From Ceratopteris richardii (lineage: Eukaryota > Streptophyta > Polypodiopsida > Polypodiales > Pteridaceae), in assembly GCA_020310875.1 (NCBI GenBank), contig CM035407.1, forward strand, positions 200,974,153 to 201,038,152: a DNA stretch of 64,000 nucleotides. The letters are read 5' to 3'. The notes beneath the pieces were generated by a model, which was not told where the DNA came from, searched no databases, and saw only the letters and a list, made by a program, of their open reading frames with translations. Numbering within the stretch: position 1 is the first letter of the stretch; each line of letters begins with the position of its first letter. The position numbers were made by a program, and so were the translations under genes. Shown in pieces: positions 1 to 10,686 of the stretch.

Positions 1-461
1 TAGGCTATGGAATAGCCTCTCGCATGGGATTGTATCAAAAGCCTTGAGAAAATCCACAAAACAACAGTAAAGCTTCTTCTTCATTGCCTTTGCCCCATCA
101 ATGAGACAACGTAGGATGAAAATATGGTCAATAGTGGAAGATGCTAGTCTGAACCCGGCCTAGCCTGGTGCTCAGAGGCTCTCCCCATCTGCATGTGAGC
201 TAAGCTCTGTCTCAAGAACTGCACCATATAACTTGACCATTGTGTGGCCAATCAGGATAGTCCTATAGGTCCCTGGATCCAGAGTGTCCACTCCTCTAGA
301 AACCCTCCCTATAACCCGGTTGAAAAGATGTGCAATCAACGGGGCTATAGTGGAGGCTGCGTAGATGAGATGCTCACTCTGTAAACCAATATGATTGGCA
401 GCCCACTTGTGCTGCATACAGCGTATGGCCCTCTCCACCATCGCTATAGTAAAGAAAGAGG
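1..461 (-). pseudogene. LINE reverse transcriptase fragment
   Basis: This is a piece of a non-LTR retrotransposon reverse transcriptase, read on the minus strand. The segment at 172-441 contains the GTYRTI block typical of the start of LINE RT domains. Nearer the left edge another frame reads VDFLKAFDT, the RT block that carries the first catalytic Asp. The two parts are in different frames with stops between them, so it is not functional. It lies in what would be intron 4 of the host WD40 gene and abuts the foldback element at 462. The copy continues out of the window on the left, so its full length is unknown. Confidence 0.75.
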
Positions 462-855
462 ATATTGCACATTATACCTACCATCTTGTATATTCTATAA
501 ATCTATTGAAGGTCATAAAACTGTACTTTTTTCTTGGCTTTCATGGTTGAATGTTTTTGCCATATGATTGGCATTTGTTGGCATATAACTGTACTTTCTT
601 CTTGGCTTTCATGGTTGAACATTTTTGCCATATGATTGGCAGTTGTTGGACCCATGAGAATTCTAGAGAAACTACCCTTTTAACCAAATGGCAATAAATT
701 TATAGTTTAATTGTGGATAATTACAATCATAGGTCCAACAAATGCTAATCATATGGCAAAAACATTCAACCATGAAAGCCAAGAAAAAAGTACAGTTATA
801 TGACCTGCAATAGATTTATAGAATATGCATAGATGATAGGTATAATGTGCAATAT
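462..855. repeat. Foldback (long inverted repeat) element
   Basis: The left arm, 462-581, and the right arm, 735-855, are near-perfect inverted copies of about 120 bp, beginning ATATTGCAC and ending GTGCAATAT. The left arm contains a direct duplication of about 65 bp (518-581 and 587-650, sharing the core CTTGGCTTTCATGGTTGAA). No ORF is present. The shape is that of a MITE or foldback element with very long terminal inverted repeats, as in some Mutator-like derivatives, but no clear target-site duplication was found. It lies within intron 4 of the host gene. Confidence 0.8.
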
Positions 856-1131
856 GGACAAAATTTTAATACAAGTAACCTAGAGTTCAGAGTTTTATTT
901 TGAAAGATTTGAAACTTCACAATGGACATTAAAAGCTTAAGATTTGGGAGCTTGGATTGCAATTATTATATTAACATACCCAATATCAGAAATCTCAATA
1001 CAAATAAAGGCTTAAGTTAAGGACGTGTAATCAATGGATATGAGCTAAGCAGAAACTGACAAGGGAGATATTAGAAACTTCAATTTTGAAAGCAAAATGA
1101 AGATTGAGGCATAACATTAAAATAGGCCTAC

Positions 1132-1237
1132 CATTTGATTCTCTTTGTGTGGCCACTCAAGTCTGCCAATTTTTCCAGTTGATTTGTCCTCTTAGAATGT
1201 TCAGGAATCCTCCATACCGAAGCTCCAAAATCTCCAG
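1132..1237 (-). CDS. EIPR1: EIPR1-like exon 4
   Basis: This 106-bp exon begins after the acceptor gttgcag and ends at the donor gtaggc. Joined to the last base of exon 3 it reads AGDFGASVWRIP, then LADLSGHTKRIK. That is a WD40 blade: the GASVWRIP strand corresponds to the family's GAAIWQIPE, followed by the H-x-x-x-I start of the next blade. The exon ends in phase 2, leaving TG for a Cys or Trp codon completed by the next exon, which was not found within the window. Confidence 0.8.
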
Positions 1238-1340
1238 CTGCAACTCAAACATTATTGAAATAAAAACAGTAAACAAAAGAACACCTTCCACCTGTCTGCT
1301 GCAAATTGAGGTAAGGTTGGCAAGCGAAAATTTCACATAC

Positions 1341-1473
1341 CTGATGCATAAACAGTTGAAAATATCAAAGGATCAAATGGACAATTTGCCAAATCCCATA
1401 TCTCATGTGCATGAGAATAGAGCCCTTCACATGCCACATCTCCAGTGCTTGCAGAATATTTGATAAGATGAAC
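1341..1473 (-). CDS. EIPR1: EIPR1-like exon 3
   Basis: This 133-bp exon starts after the acceptor catacag and ends at the donor gtatgtg. It reads VHLIKYSASTG, then VACEGLYSHAHEIWDLA, then CPFDPLIFSTVYAS. This is the most diagnostic block of the family: the H-x-x-E-I-W-D-L-A-x-C-P-F-D signature of EIPR1/TSSC1 is intact. No stop or indel is seen. It ends in phase 1. Confidence 0.88.
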
Positions 1474-2091
1474 CTGTATGAAAGCAAGATTTCCTTGATT
1501 TGGATAGATAAAGCCAAAACAAAGGACAAAAGTGAACTACTCCATTCTATAAAGGTAAACCATTGAGCAATTCTCACTAATAACTACTACATCCTGTGTC
1601 CAATACTTCACACCTAGGAAAACAAGGGGCATAACATCAGATGGCAATGATCAGGTTCCTTAAAGAAACTCATACAATCCAGATTTGTACAATAAAAAAA
1701 TAGTGAGCAACTCAGTGTAAGGGCTACCTCTTATTGCAAGGAATAATCACAAGTTAAGCATCTGCAGGCATATGTGTCTAGATGACATTTACACGAATGA
1801 ATTCACAATACTTCTTAAATTCAATGCCATCACCATCTATATCAGGATGAGTTTTCAAACTCTGAATACCTAAACTTTTTATAAGGGCCTTCTTTCAGCA
1901 AATTCTGAATATCTGCTTTTCAAATATTTCCTCCAAATACAGAGAATTCAAAATTTTAACGATACCACATAAAATAGACACAGAATGTTAGATAACTGTG
2001 GTACAATACACTGTAGGAAAAAAATCAGTCACACTGCAAATTAGATCTCCAAAAACAAAAAAAATTTGAAAAATCATATTGCTCACCATAC
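1474..2091 (-). other. EIPR1-like intron 2
   Basis: This is a 618-bp AT-rich intron with donor gtatgg and acceptor catacag on the minus strand. Short poly-A and poly-T runs are present. I see no repeat, ORF or RNA gene in it. Confidence 0.75.
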
Positions 2092-2175
2092 CTCATTTTG
2101 TTCCCTAAGGCTTAAGGTGCCTACAAGAAAAACAGTTTGTTGTGTATCCGCCGCAACCGTCGAGATGCATCTAGC
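2092..2175 (-). CDS. EIPR1: EIPR1-like exon 2
   Basis: This 84-bp exon of 28 codons lies between the acceptor ttgttcag and the donor gtatgg and reads ARCISTVAADTQQTVFLVG, then TLSLREQNE. The A-R-C-I start and the F-L-x-G-T-L-S-L-x-E-x-N-E end are hallmarks of the family N-terminus. It is in phase 0 at both ends, so it joins directly to KYQ of exon 1 and VHL of exon 3. Confidence 0.87.
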
Positions 2176-2700
2176 CTGAACAAAAGCAAGCAAGCCACAT
2201 GAGACTTCATGAGCAAGAACAGATACTCCAGTTTATTTGCTAGAAATAACCCAAAAGACAAGGTTTAAAAAAACTTGCCCAAATTAAGAATAACTTATAT
2301 TTAAGACTTCTAGAATACAGCATAGTTCTCATGCACACAAAAAACCTGTGTTATTTTTCTGTCTCCAATAGGGAGCTTCATACCTGCAACTTCACCTCTT
2401 TTGCTTTTTCAATATGATCCTTTGACTCATGGCAGAACCATGGTCTAACCTATGATGTACAAGGTTGTTAGCAACGTTTTTGTAACGTCCAAGGCAGCAA
2501 GGAACTAATGCGTTAGCAACATAGCAACGTTTTGCCCTAGATGTTGCGAAAACATTGCTAAATTTTCTTTTTTTTTTTTCCCTTTTTTTTTCTTTTTTCC
2601 TTTTGGCACCCTAGGCTACTCATAGCTAATATATGATGATTTAGATACATATATCGATATACATATGTCTACTTATAGCTAATATATGATGATTTAGATA

Positions 2701-2712
2701 CGCGCGCGCGCG

Positions 2713-2757
<45 letters not shown>
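2701..2757. repeat. Compound (CG)(CA)(TA) microsatellite
   Basis: Alternating CG, then CA, then TA dinucleotides run without interruption for about 57 bp. An imperfect duplicate of the flanking text (AGCTAATATATGATGATTTAG) occurs just before it at about 2624 and 2677. Confidence 0.95.
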
Positions 2758-2760
<3 letters not shown>

Positions 2761-3089
2761 CTCCAATGTACACTGGTGGTTGTACACATGTCAAACTTGC
2801 CACTTCAAAGTTCAAAGTTCAAACTTATCATTCTAAATTACATTGCACAAATAATCATAGTCATTTTAAAATTTAAAATCACATTTGCACCATCACTCAT
2901 CATGATTCAAGAATCAGTCATCATAATTCATTGAACGTTCAATCAATTAAAATTTACAAATTTAGGTCATGACTCATGAGTCACGACTCAGTAAGCAATG
3001 AGCATTGAGCACTTTAAGTTTTAAACTAGTAACTACTAACTAGTTACTTGCAGAGTAGTCGCGATGCGCGAACCGAAAGCCTTTAACAT

Positions 3090-3215
3090 TCCATTCAGTT
3101 CGGTTCGAACCGAACCGAACCTTACAATTCGGTGCACTTAGGGTTTTTATCAAACGGACCGAATCCGGTTCGGTCCGGTTCGGGTTCGGTCCCAGTCGGT
3201 GCACGGTTTAGGGTT
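3090..3215. repeat. CCGAACC / GGTTCGG motif cluster
   Basis: About ten degenerate copies of GGTTCGG or its complement CCGAACC occur in both orientations within 120 bp, giving many short inverted repeats. GC content is clearly higher than the surroundings. It may be a degenerate minisatellite or part of an unrecognised transposon end. Confidence 0.7.
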
Positions 3216-3320
3216 GTGGTGCGCGTCAACAGTTAGGTCACGAGTCCGAACGTTGCATCAATTGTAATTGCCTAAAACTTCGAGCCTTCTGACCTGCAGC
3301 AGTCCTTTCCGTGCACGCAT

Positions 3321-3321
<1 letters not shown>

Positions 3322-3365
<44 letters not shown>
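3322..3365. repeat. (GA)n microsatellite
   Basis: A pure GA dinucleotide run of about 44 bp in intron 1. It makes an artificial Arg-Glu repeat when translated. Confidence 0.97.
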
Positions 3366-3368
<3 letters not shown>

Positions 3369-3497
3369 CTCCCAAGAAGAAGCCAAGCAAGGTAGGTCCA
3401 ACTCAGCCAATTCCAGCCTCCAGCTTGCTCAATGCTATGGCCTGCCTATGTGTCACATGTGACATGATAAACTATCAATTTATCACATTAACATTTC

Positions 3498-3643
3498 TCT
3501 GGGATTTGAACTCACGACCTACCAGCTAGGAGTATGATGGGCTAACCACTTGCCCCAAAAGCCATGGTTGAGGATTAGTTCCTAATCCTCCCTCTTAGGA
3601 TGTGGTTCAACCATCTCCTGCTGGTTATATCTTGAGTCTAACA
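3498..3643 (-). repeat. TRIM 3' LTR
   Basis: A 146-bp terminal repeat differing from the other copy at only a few positions. Its outer end reads TCTGGG where the 5' LTR reads TGTGGG, so the terminal dinucleotide has mutated. The inner end, TGTTAGACTC on the minus strand, adjoins the polypurine tract. Confidence 0.9.
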
Positions 3644-4168
3644 CTCTCTTCTCCTTCTAGAGATCATTGTCTTCAATGATCAATCCTTGCTCTCCCCTTG
3701 GATTGATGTCCTCACCCTAGCAGAGTCTCTTGAACCATCTTGTCCTCAACCTTGGTATGTTGAGCCTTTCCTTTCCGCTTCTTGGCCACTTTGCCTACAG
3801 ACTTGCCTTGCTCTCAACCTTGGTGTCTTGAGCCTTGCCTTTTTGCTTGTTGGCCACTTGCCTACGGACTTGCCTTGCTCTCAACCTGGGTATCTTGAAC
3901 CTTGCCTTTCTGCTTCTTTGGCAACTAGCCTACGGACTTTCCTTGTTCTCAACCTTGGTCTCTTGAACCTAGTTCTCACCCATGCTAGGTATCTTGGATC
4001 CCCAATCTAGTGTTTCCATTGGAATGCTCGTTCTGAGAGCTTTCCAACGGTATATTACATGTCTAAATCCGACCTACGGATTGGGAGATAAACTCTAATC
4101 TATGTTGAACTTACCTTTGAAATCGACGCGCACACCTTCCATCCACCTTGCCCAAGTCTACTTCCTTA

Positions 4169-4180
4169 GCTCTGATACCA
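4169..4180 (-). other. TRIM primer-binding site (tRNA-iMet)
   Basis: The minus strand reads TGGTATCAGAGC, an exact match to the plant initiator tRNA-Met primer-binding consensus, located 2 nt inside the 5' LTR. Confidence 0.9.
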
Positions 4181-4182
4181 AC

Positions 4183-4328
4183 TGTGGGATTTGAACTCAT
4201 GACCTACCAGCTAGGAGTATGATGGGCTAACCACTTGCCCCAAAAGCCATGGTTGAGGATTACTTCCTAATCCTCCCTCTTCGGGTGTGGTTCAACCATC
4301 TCCTGCTGGTTATATCTTGAGTCTAACA
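4183..4328 (-). repeat. TRIM 5' LTR
   Basis: A 146-bp terminal repeat with TG..CA ends. On the minus strand it starts TGTTAGACTC and ends AAATCCCACA, two bases before the primer-binding site. Its 3' third contains the tRNA-like segment annotated separately. Confidence 0.92.
4184..4243 (-). promoter_or_regulatory. tRNA-like pol III A/B-box segment in TRIM LTR
   Basis: On the minus strand the LTR reads GGGGCAAGTGGTTAGCCC, resembling a tRNA D-arm and A box. About 35 nt later it reads GAGTTCAAATCCC, which matches the B-box consensus GGTTCRANNCC at 10 of 11 positions (AGTTCAAATCC). Box order, spacing and strand agree with a tRNA-derived internal pol III promoter. The same segment is present in the 3' LTR (about 3501-3560). 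It is too degenerate to be a working tRNA gene. Confidence 0.55.
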
Positions 4329-5439
4329 ATTTCTGTGAGAGACTGAGAGCTCAGAGCCGAGAGCATTCAGCAGTGTGCACACTGCACATCTGTCATGCAT
4401 GATGCCACTCATAATTCATTGAGTCCTCAGTCATGACTCATGACATCAATGTTGAATGGTCCAGAGTCCAAACTCGTCACTCCACTGTCCAGACATGATA
4501 CATCTGAATCTCTGATATCAGATCTGAGATGACAGAATCTCAGATACATCATACTGTATACATATATGTTAGAACTATATATGATACATCTGAATCTCTG
4601 ATATCAGATCTGAGATGACAGAATCAGATACATCATACTGTATACATATATGTATATTACTATATACAATGTACATATTACAATATAACTATTAATCGTT
4701 TATGGCAGTTTGCAAATACTGGTACATATAGTATGTCAAAACTTTTATCTCTTCAATTCTTCATTTCTTCCGTGTGATTGCAATCATCAATGTTGCATAC
4801 ATATTCAGCTGTTAGATTAGCTTTTCCCTTCATAATACATAATAATAACATATTGAGGCCCTTGCATGGTTAGAACTTAGAACTTAGTTTTAACCTTTCG
4901 GTAGACTCAGCAATACGTTGTAACTTGTCAGTAATAAGTATCAAAGCTTAAACTATCATCACTTTGAAGTTTGAATTAAGAGAAAGAAAAATCAGCATGT
5001 GCCATCATCCATGTACAGATGTCAGAAAGATCATAAATTATAGTAGATACTTGATCATACTTCAAAGTTCACTTCAATCAAAATGGGCTCCTTAATGAAA
5101 AAACTTCTCAATAGGTTACAGGTCTGAGTTAATACTAAATAGGTATAAACCTAGATGAAAATTCGAGGGTGAGCACTGAGTCCTGACTCCTGTCACCTGT
5201 GCAGCATTTTGACTCTTTGAGGACTCCAAAGGTCACAGGTGTAAGGCTTCAAGAGGGAATCCTCCAAGTGGCAAGGACTGTGAACACAGTGCACACCAGC
5301 CTACTAAAGCCAAATCAAAGCTCAATGCCCATTGGCTTTATGCCAGCAGCCACAGTCCACCAAAAGAAAGGGATATTTTCTATGCATGGATGATGACAGT
5401 GGGCAGTGTGACAGTGTCACGTGTGCATTGTGGACAGTG
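4329..5439. other. Intron 1 spacer with tandem duplication
   Basis: Mostly AT-rich sequence without a recognisable gene. The one structured part is the 86-bp tandem duplication at 4497-4665. Confidence 0.55.
4497..4665. repeat. 86-bp tandem duplication
   Basis: Two near-identical copies starting GATACATCTGAATCTCTG lie at 4497 and 4583. Each contains the short palindrome-like stretch GATATCAGATCTGAGATGA. Confidence 0.9.
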
Positions 5440-5885
5440 GCTGCATGAACAGTGAACACGCATGTCACACATGTCACACACACATTCACAGACACATGTC
5501 AACAGTCACAGTGCACACACATGTCAATGGTCAGTGGTCACACATGTCACACACATGCAGCCATGATGACACACACACAATGCACATGTATGATGTCAGT
5601 GGTCACACACATGTCAATGGTCTGTTGTAACTTGTCAGTGTGTCACATGTGTCACACACACATGCAGCCATGATGACACAGACACATGTCACAACTCACG
5701 ATTCACACACATATCAATGGTCAGTGGTCACACTGTAAATGTCACACGTGTCACACACACATGCAGCCATGCTGCCATGATGACACAGACACATGTCACA
5801 ACTCACACACATATCAATGGTCAGTGGTCACACCGTACACGGCACACGTGTGACACACACATGCAGCCATGATGACACAGACACA
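5440..5885. repeat. ACACATG-rich minisatellite
   Basis: Four to five degenerate tandem units of roughly 90-110 bp. Each contains CACACACATGCAGCCATGATG and CAATGGTCAGTGGTCACAC elements. The apparent proteins in this stretch are His/Thr/Met-rich translations of the repeat. Confidence 0.85.
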
Positions 5886-5930
5886 TGCATTATGACACTA
5901 ATGTTTTATGGGTTTTATATTTCAGGTATC

Positions 5931-6240
5931 ATGCCTCAAGGAAGATCTTCCATATGGGATACCCACACCTCGAGCCACGCATTGGCCAACACTAGTGGTT
6001 CTGGTTCAGGCAGACGGAGATGGATGTGCAAATATCGTGGTAGGACATTTTGCACTACCACCACTGGTCTCATTCATCATGTGTCTAGCTTAAGAGGGAT
6101 GGGAATTATTGCATGTCCACACGTCCCTTCAAAGATTGCAAAAGTGGTAAGAAATGAGCATAACCTTGCTCAGGCACAAATAGAAGCACGTCGATGTGAG
6201 GTACCTGGTGGGAGAGCGAATAGGTGGGGACATGTGAGAG
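5931..6240 (+). pseudogene. hAT-type BED zinc-finger fragment
   Basis: From ATG 5931 a frame reads MPQGRSSIWDTHTS, then about 35 residues on WMCKYRGRTF, HHVSSLRGMGIIACPHVP and KIAKVVRNEHNLA. The order W-x-C-x-x-[C]-G-x-x-F, H-x-x, G-I-x-x-C-x-x-V-P is that of BED zinc fingers at the N-terminus of plant hAT transposases. The second zinc Cys is Arg (CKYR instead of CKYC), so the finger should not fold. The frame then runs into a GA microsatellite and stops near 6329. No hAT terminal repeats or catalytic domain follow. It is probably a transposase remnant in intron 1 of the host gene. Confidence 0.6.
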
Positions 6241-6252
6241 AAAGAGAGAGAG

Positions 6253-6294
<42 letters not shown>
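6238..6294. repeat. (GA)n microsatellite
   Basis: A GA dinucleotide tract of about 57 bp with one GC interruption. It truncates the preceding BED finger frame. Confidence 0.95.
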
Positions 6295-6298
<4 letters not shown>

Positions 6299-6798
6299 AA
6301 GAAAGAAGGCATATATTAACATCTTTTGAAGGCCAAAATTGGCCTATGAGATGAAACCATGTACAACTATAGTCATCTCTATGCTAAAAAGAAAAGAATG
6401 TGACCACTACGATTGACTATGGAAAAACATGAAAAAAGGTGGAATGGGGGCACCTAGTAAATGGGGAAGATAGTAGGGATAGTGCAACGTGGGATCCATA
6501 GGGAGCGTGGCTCTTCTGATGGGGGAGGGGTGGAGTATGTGGTACATCACTGACGGTCGGAGTGACCACTGTAAAGTGGTTGTCCATATGCCTTTGCTCC
6601 ATCATATGATCGTTGGCTATCTTGATACGTAAGATATCCTTGTAGTCGTGGTCACCGATATCCACCCATATGTGGTCAGCAACGCCCTCTCTGTGTCTCT
6701 ACCCGTATAAGTGTAAGCCTTATGCCACTGGGGGATGGATAAGTTTGATGTGCTCTAACTCGCTGGAAGAACTGTGTAATAATCTACTGGGTACTCAT

Positions 6799-8230
6799 CT
6801 ATGCTAGATGTATGGGTCGCAATATCTGTGCCCTCCTCTCATATGCCACTGTGAGGAAACTCACTAATCTCCGTTCGTCTCCTATGGCCATGCATTGCTG
6901 GAGGGACACCTCTATCTGAAACTCTGCTCGTAGATCTGAATATGTTTGACATATGGTGACTAGGTGCTCCTCGCACTCTATCTTTGTGTGGCATATTGGG
7001 CACGACCGCTCCTCATGAGGGGCCCCTCTGGCTGGGCCTCTCTCTATCTCGAGCTGATGTGAAGAAACCCGAAGCTTTGGTGCTATAGGTATGTCTGCAT
7101 GTATCATAGAGTCTCTATAGAACCCTGGTCCGAGATCTGTAGAAGCTCACGATATTAGAACATTTTCGGTGGCAATGTATCACTCGGTCTAATCCACGTC
7201 CTCTATATGTATGTGTGCCAAATCTCCTTGCGGATCATCCTATTCCTCTCCTGGTGCAAGAGCAAGTAGATGGGGGACAGGGTGTCATACTATACTGGTC
7301 GCGGATTGTCTATATCAAAACCGTAGTGGGCCAGCAAATCCTCTATCTGTGCATACCATGAGGATGTGTCCCCTGCTAAAGCCATGTCTCGTGACGCATG
7401 GAAGGCTTGTAAGCAAAGCGCTCTCTGTCCATGCTTCGGACCCTGTGTAATAGGCATACCATATGGAAGTGCGCCTCGATAATTACCGATGGTGTAGCAA
7501 GCTCCGCCCCAACGATATCATGGGGTACTCCAGACTTGCTACAAATGAGTCTTGCAATCCATGAGGGCTTAGGTAACCCGTGTCGAATAGCCATCCTTTG
7601 GTATGGGGTTCCTAAAAGTGTGCCTGGCGACACTGTCTCTCCATCAAGGCTAGTGTTGCATATCCACGAGTTGTGTGGTCATGGGCTGCTTGAGACATGG
7701 AGAACACCCCAGAAGCTACTATAAAAGTCACATCTAGGTAAACATATCATCAAACCACCTCTATGGGCCCGCCTATCTAGGTAAACATATCATCAAACCA
7801 CCTCTATGGGCCCGCCTGCTACACTAAAAAAACTGTCTCCTCACTTCTGTTAATGTACGGAAGATAAGAACCTTGGTCTTGCCAAGCTTCACAGATAGAT
7901 CTCCTTGAGTGCAAAAGTCATCTAAGCCATGTAGGTGGTGTTATAGGTACTCTGCAGACACCAAAACCAAAACAATATCATCAGCATATAAAAGAGTATG
8001 GACAGTGGCCCCCCGTATCTCCACCCCGTCACCACCCTGCTTTCATATGAAGTCCACTATATCATCAATGTATAGAATAAATAGTGTGGGTGAGAGAGGG
8101 CAGCCTTGCCTCACTCCCATGATGCTAGCAAGAGAGTCTTAGAGCCCTCCTAGGCAATGCACTCTACCTAAAACCCTCTCTCCAATATTTGTAACTGCCT
8201 CCTAAGCTCTCGACAATCGACATCATACCA
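6799..8230 (-). pseudogene. LINE reverse transcriptase C-terminal fragment
   Basis: On the minus strand, from about 8230 downward, interrupted frames read MGVRQGCPLSPTLFILYIDD and then YADDIVLVLVSA, the RT catalytic YADD block. A middle segment at 7376-7633 follows. Last comes a zinc-binding C-terminal region at 6799-7107 with the C-x-x-C..H..C pattern CPICHTKIECEEHLVTIC, the zf-RVT-like end of plant LINEs. Frameshifts and stops separate the blocks, and a 43-bp tandem duplication (7732-7817) lies inside. The interval 6300-6798 is probably its 3' untranslated part, but no poly-A tail was located. It sits between two hAT remnants in intron 1. Confidence 0.75.
7732..7817. repeat. Perfect 43-bp tandem duplication
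   Basis: Two identical adjacent units start ATCTAGGTAAACATATC at 7732 and 7775, inside the LINE remnant. The lack of divergence implies a recent duplication. Confidence 0.95.
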
Positions 8231-8591
8231 ATTGTTTTAGGGCATGGACCCCTGTGCAATGGGATGTGTGTGTGTGTGTGCGCGTGCGCGCGCGGTTGAG
8301 TCATGTAATATGGTGGTTGAGATGCGATATGAGTGTGTCCAAGGATGAGAGTGGATCGAGGGAAAGTGGGCGGATGTGTAAGTGACGTGCATAGATATTT
8401 GAGAGCTCGTGTGTGCTTCCATACGCAGTGGTATCCTAACCTGTATCTGCTGACATGTTCAGCCCTCTCTTGAGTGTTTTAGTAGTGTGATCTTAACTTC
8501 TAAGCCTACTCCTTTTATCCTTTTATTTTTATCATCATGGGAAGAACTCCTAATGTGATTCGCCATGCAAAAGAGAGCCTGCAAGCATACA
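8231..8591. other. Intron 1 spacer
   Basis: Contains a short TG/CG run (8268-8292) and no recognisable gene. Confidence 0.5.
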
Positions 8592-9340
8592 TGGCAACGC
8601 AAGTATTGCATGGGAGTTTACAAAGGCACTTCATATCATATCAAAGCTCATCTTCTTGGCTTAAAAGATGGACGCATTCGAAAATGCACTTCTATTCTTC
8701 CAAGGATTGTTGAGGAGCTAGTTGCTTAGCTTCAATTGAGCGACTAGGTGGGTAAGATGCCATTTGGTTCATCCTCATTATCACATAGCAATAAGTAACA
8801 AACCAATCCCATTGATGATGTCGATTGTACCCCTAGTGTATCCAAAAGGCCACACACGGAGAGCATTAGCTCAATGAGCACCTCTTTGGATCCTAGACCC
8901 AAGATTCCACAAAGTTATATATTTGTGAAAGGTAGTGTGAGGACCGGATTACAAAAACAATCAATGAATGAAGCAACCAGAGAGATACCCAAGCTCTTCA
9001 TTGAATGTGATATCCCATTCGATGTGCCAAACACACTTGCATGGAAGATGGCCATAAAAGTTGTGAATAGGATTGGGTATCCTTGGGAGGGTCCATCAAG
9101 ACAAGTCTTACGTACCTCTAAGCTCTCCAAACACAAAACATTAGCTTAGATGGAGATGTTGTCATTAAGGAGCTCATGGGAAAAGTATGGTTGCTCTATT
9201 CTATGTGATGGCTGGTCCTACATGAAGAAGAGGAATATTTACAATATTCTTGTCTCTTCATGCAAGGGCACAATGTTTTTACGTGCTATACCTGCACATG
9301 CACTTGGCAACAACCATGGAACATGATAGATCACCCATAT
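8592..9340 (+). pseudogene. hAT transposase fragment: BED finger and DUF659-like part
   Basis: At 8592-8729 a frame reads WQRKYCMGVYKGTSYHIKAH, then LKDGRIRKCTSIL, ending at a stop. This is a second, different BED-type finger; the first Cys of its pair is missing. At 8874-9149 a further frame has IPFDVPNTLAWKMAIKVVNR and GYPWEGPSRQVLRTSKLSK, matching the layout of the DUF659 region in plant hAT transposases. A frame change near 9150 leads to SSWEKYGCSILCDGW and then NILVSSCKGTMFLRAI, the conserved S-x-x-x-D-G-W block of the same domain. No hAT dimerisation domain or terminal inverted repeats were found. It is a degenerate remnant in intron 1. Confidence 0.65.
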
Positions 9341-10139
<799 letters not shown>

Positions 10140-10490
10140 AGTATCTTCTAATACAATTCGTATGTTTCACATAACTCGGACCATGGCAAAAATTTCACTA
10201 ATATATCCTTTAGACTTGAGTGAGAAGGTCGGATCACCTATTGCAGAATCGAAGATTGAGTGAGCACCAACGGAGAGAAGCAACCACTCCAGCTAGTCCC
10301 CGGTCAATCAATCTAGTGTCGTCTAATACAATGCATATGCCTCACATAGCTCGGACCATGGCAAAAGTTTCACTAATATACGCTTTCGACTTGAGTGAGA
10401 AGGCTGGATCACCTATTGTAAAATCGAAGATAGCGTGAGCACCAACGGAGAGAAGCAGCCACTCCAGCTAGTCCCAGTTCAACCAACCTG
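10140..10490. repeat. 175-bp tandem duplication
   Basis: Two diverged copies (10140-10314 and 10315-10490) share CTCGGACCATGGCAAAA and GAGCACCAACGGAGAGAAG. No ORF spans both. Confidence 0.92.
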
Positions 10491-10686
10491 TGATCCACAT
10501 TCGCTCTTCAGATATATAAACCCCTCTCCATTCTATTATTGAGTGGAGGCAAGCCCAAAGAAAATCGGCAAGCAACACTACCGTTATAACCTATACTTCG
10601 ATAATGCACACAAGAAGAATCATGCCTTGTCCTCAGTGATCAAGTCATTACTTGCGGAGAAACGCATACAGTCATCAAAACAAAGC

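Larger units (their letters stand above)
2176..3497 (-). other. Intron 1, 3' portion, no gene seen
   Basis: This is the acceptor-proximal part of the 9-kb intron 1. It is AT-rich and holds a CG/CA/TA microsatellite (2701-2757), a cluster of CCGAACC-type motifs (3090-3215) and a GA tract (3322-3365). One possible cryptic exon (about 2385-2445) was judged unconvincing. No transposon boundaries are clear here. Confidence 0.6.
3498..4328 (-). mobile_element. TRIM, complete, with 5-bp target-site duplication
   Basis: This is a terminal-repeat retrotransposon in miniature of 831 bp. Two 146-bp LTRs (3498-3643 and 4183-4328) flank a 539-bp non-coding interior. The target-site duplication ATTTC lies at 3493-3497 and 4329-4333. 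On the minus strand the primer-binding site TGGTATCAGAGC (4169-4180) follows the 5' LTR after two bases and matches initiator tRNA-Met. The interior ends with a purine tract (AAGGAGAAGAGAG, 3644-3656) against the 3' LTR. It has no protein coding capacity and would depend on proteins from other LTR elements. The interior contains about three degenerate copies of a 75-bp unit (3730-3970) sharing GCCTACGGACTT and CTCAACCTTGG. Confidence 0.92.

Noticed and set aside
1104..1463. 119-codon open frame on the plus strand
   Set aside because: It is the antisense of exons 3 and 4 of the WD40 gene.
2380..2450. Extra exon of the WD40 gene, reading PWFCHESKDHIEKAKEVKL on the minus strand with a gtatga donor
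   Set aside because: It does not match the family. Exon 1 (ending KYQ) and exon 2 (starting ARC) join directly in phase, leaving no room for it.
3687..4010. 107-codon frame with Leu-rich repeats
   Set aside because: It lies in the non-coding interior of the TRIM and reflects the degenerate 75-bp tandem repeat.
4184..4243. Functional tRNA gene
   Set aside because: The A and B boxes are tRNA-like, but acceptor and anticodon stems are not formed, and the segment is part of both TRIM LTRs.
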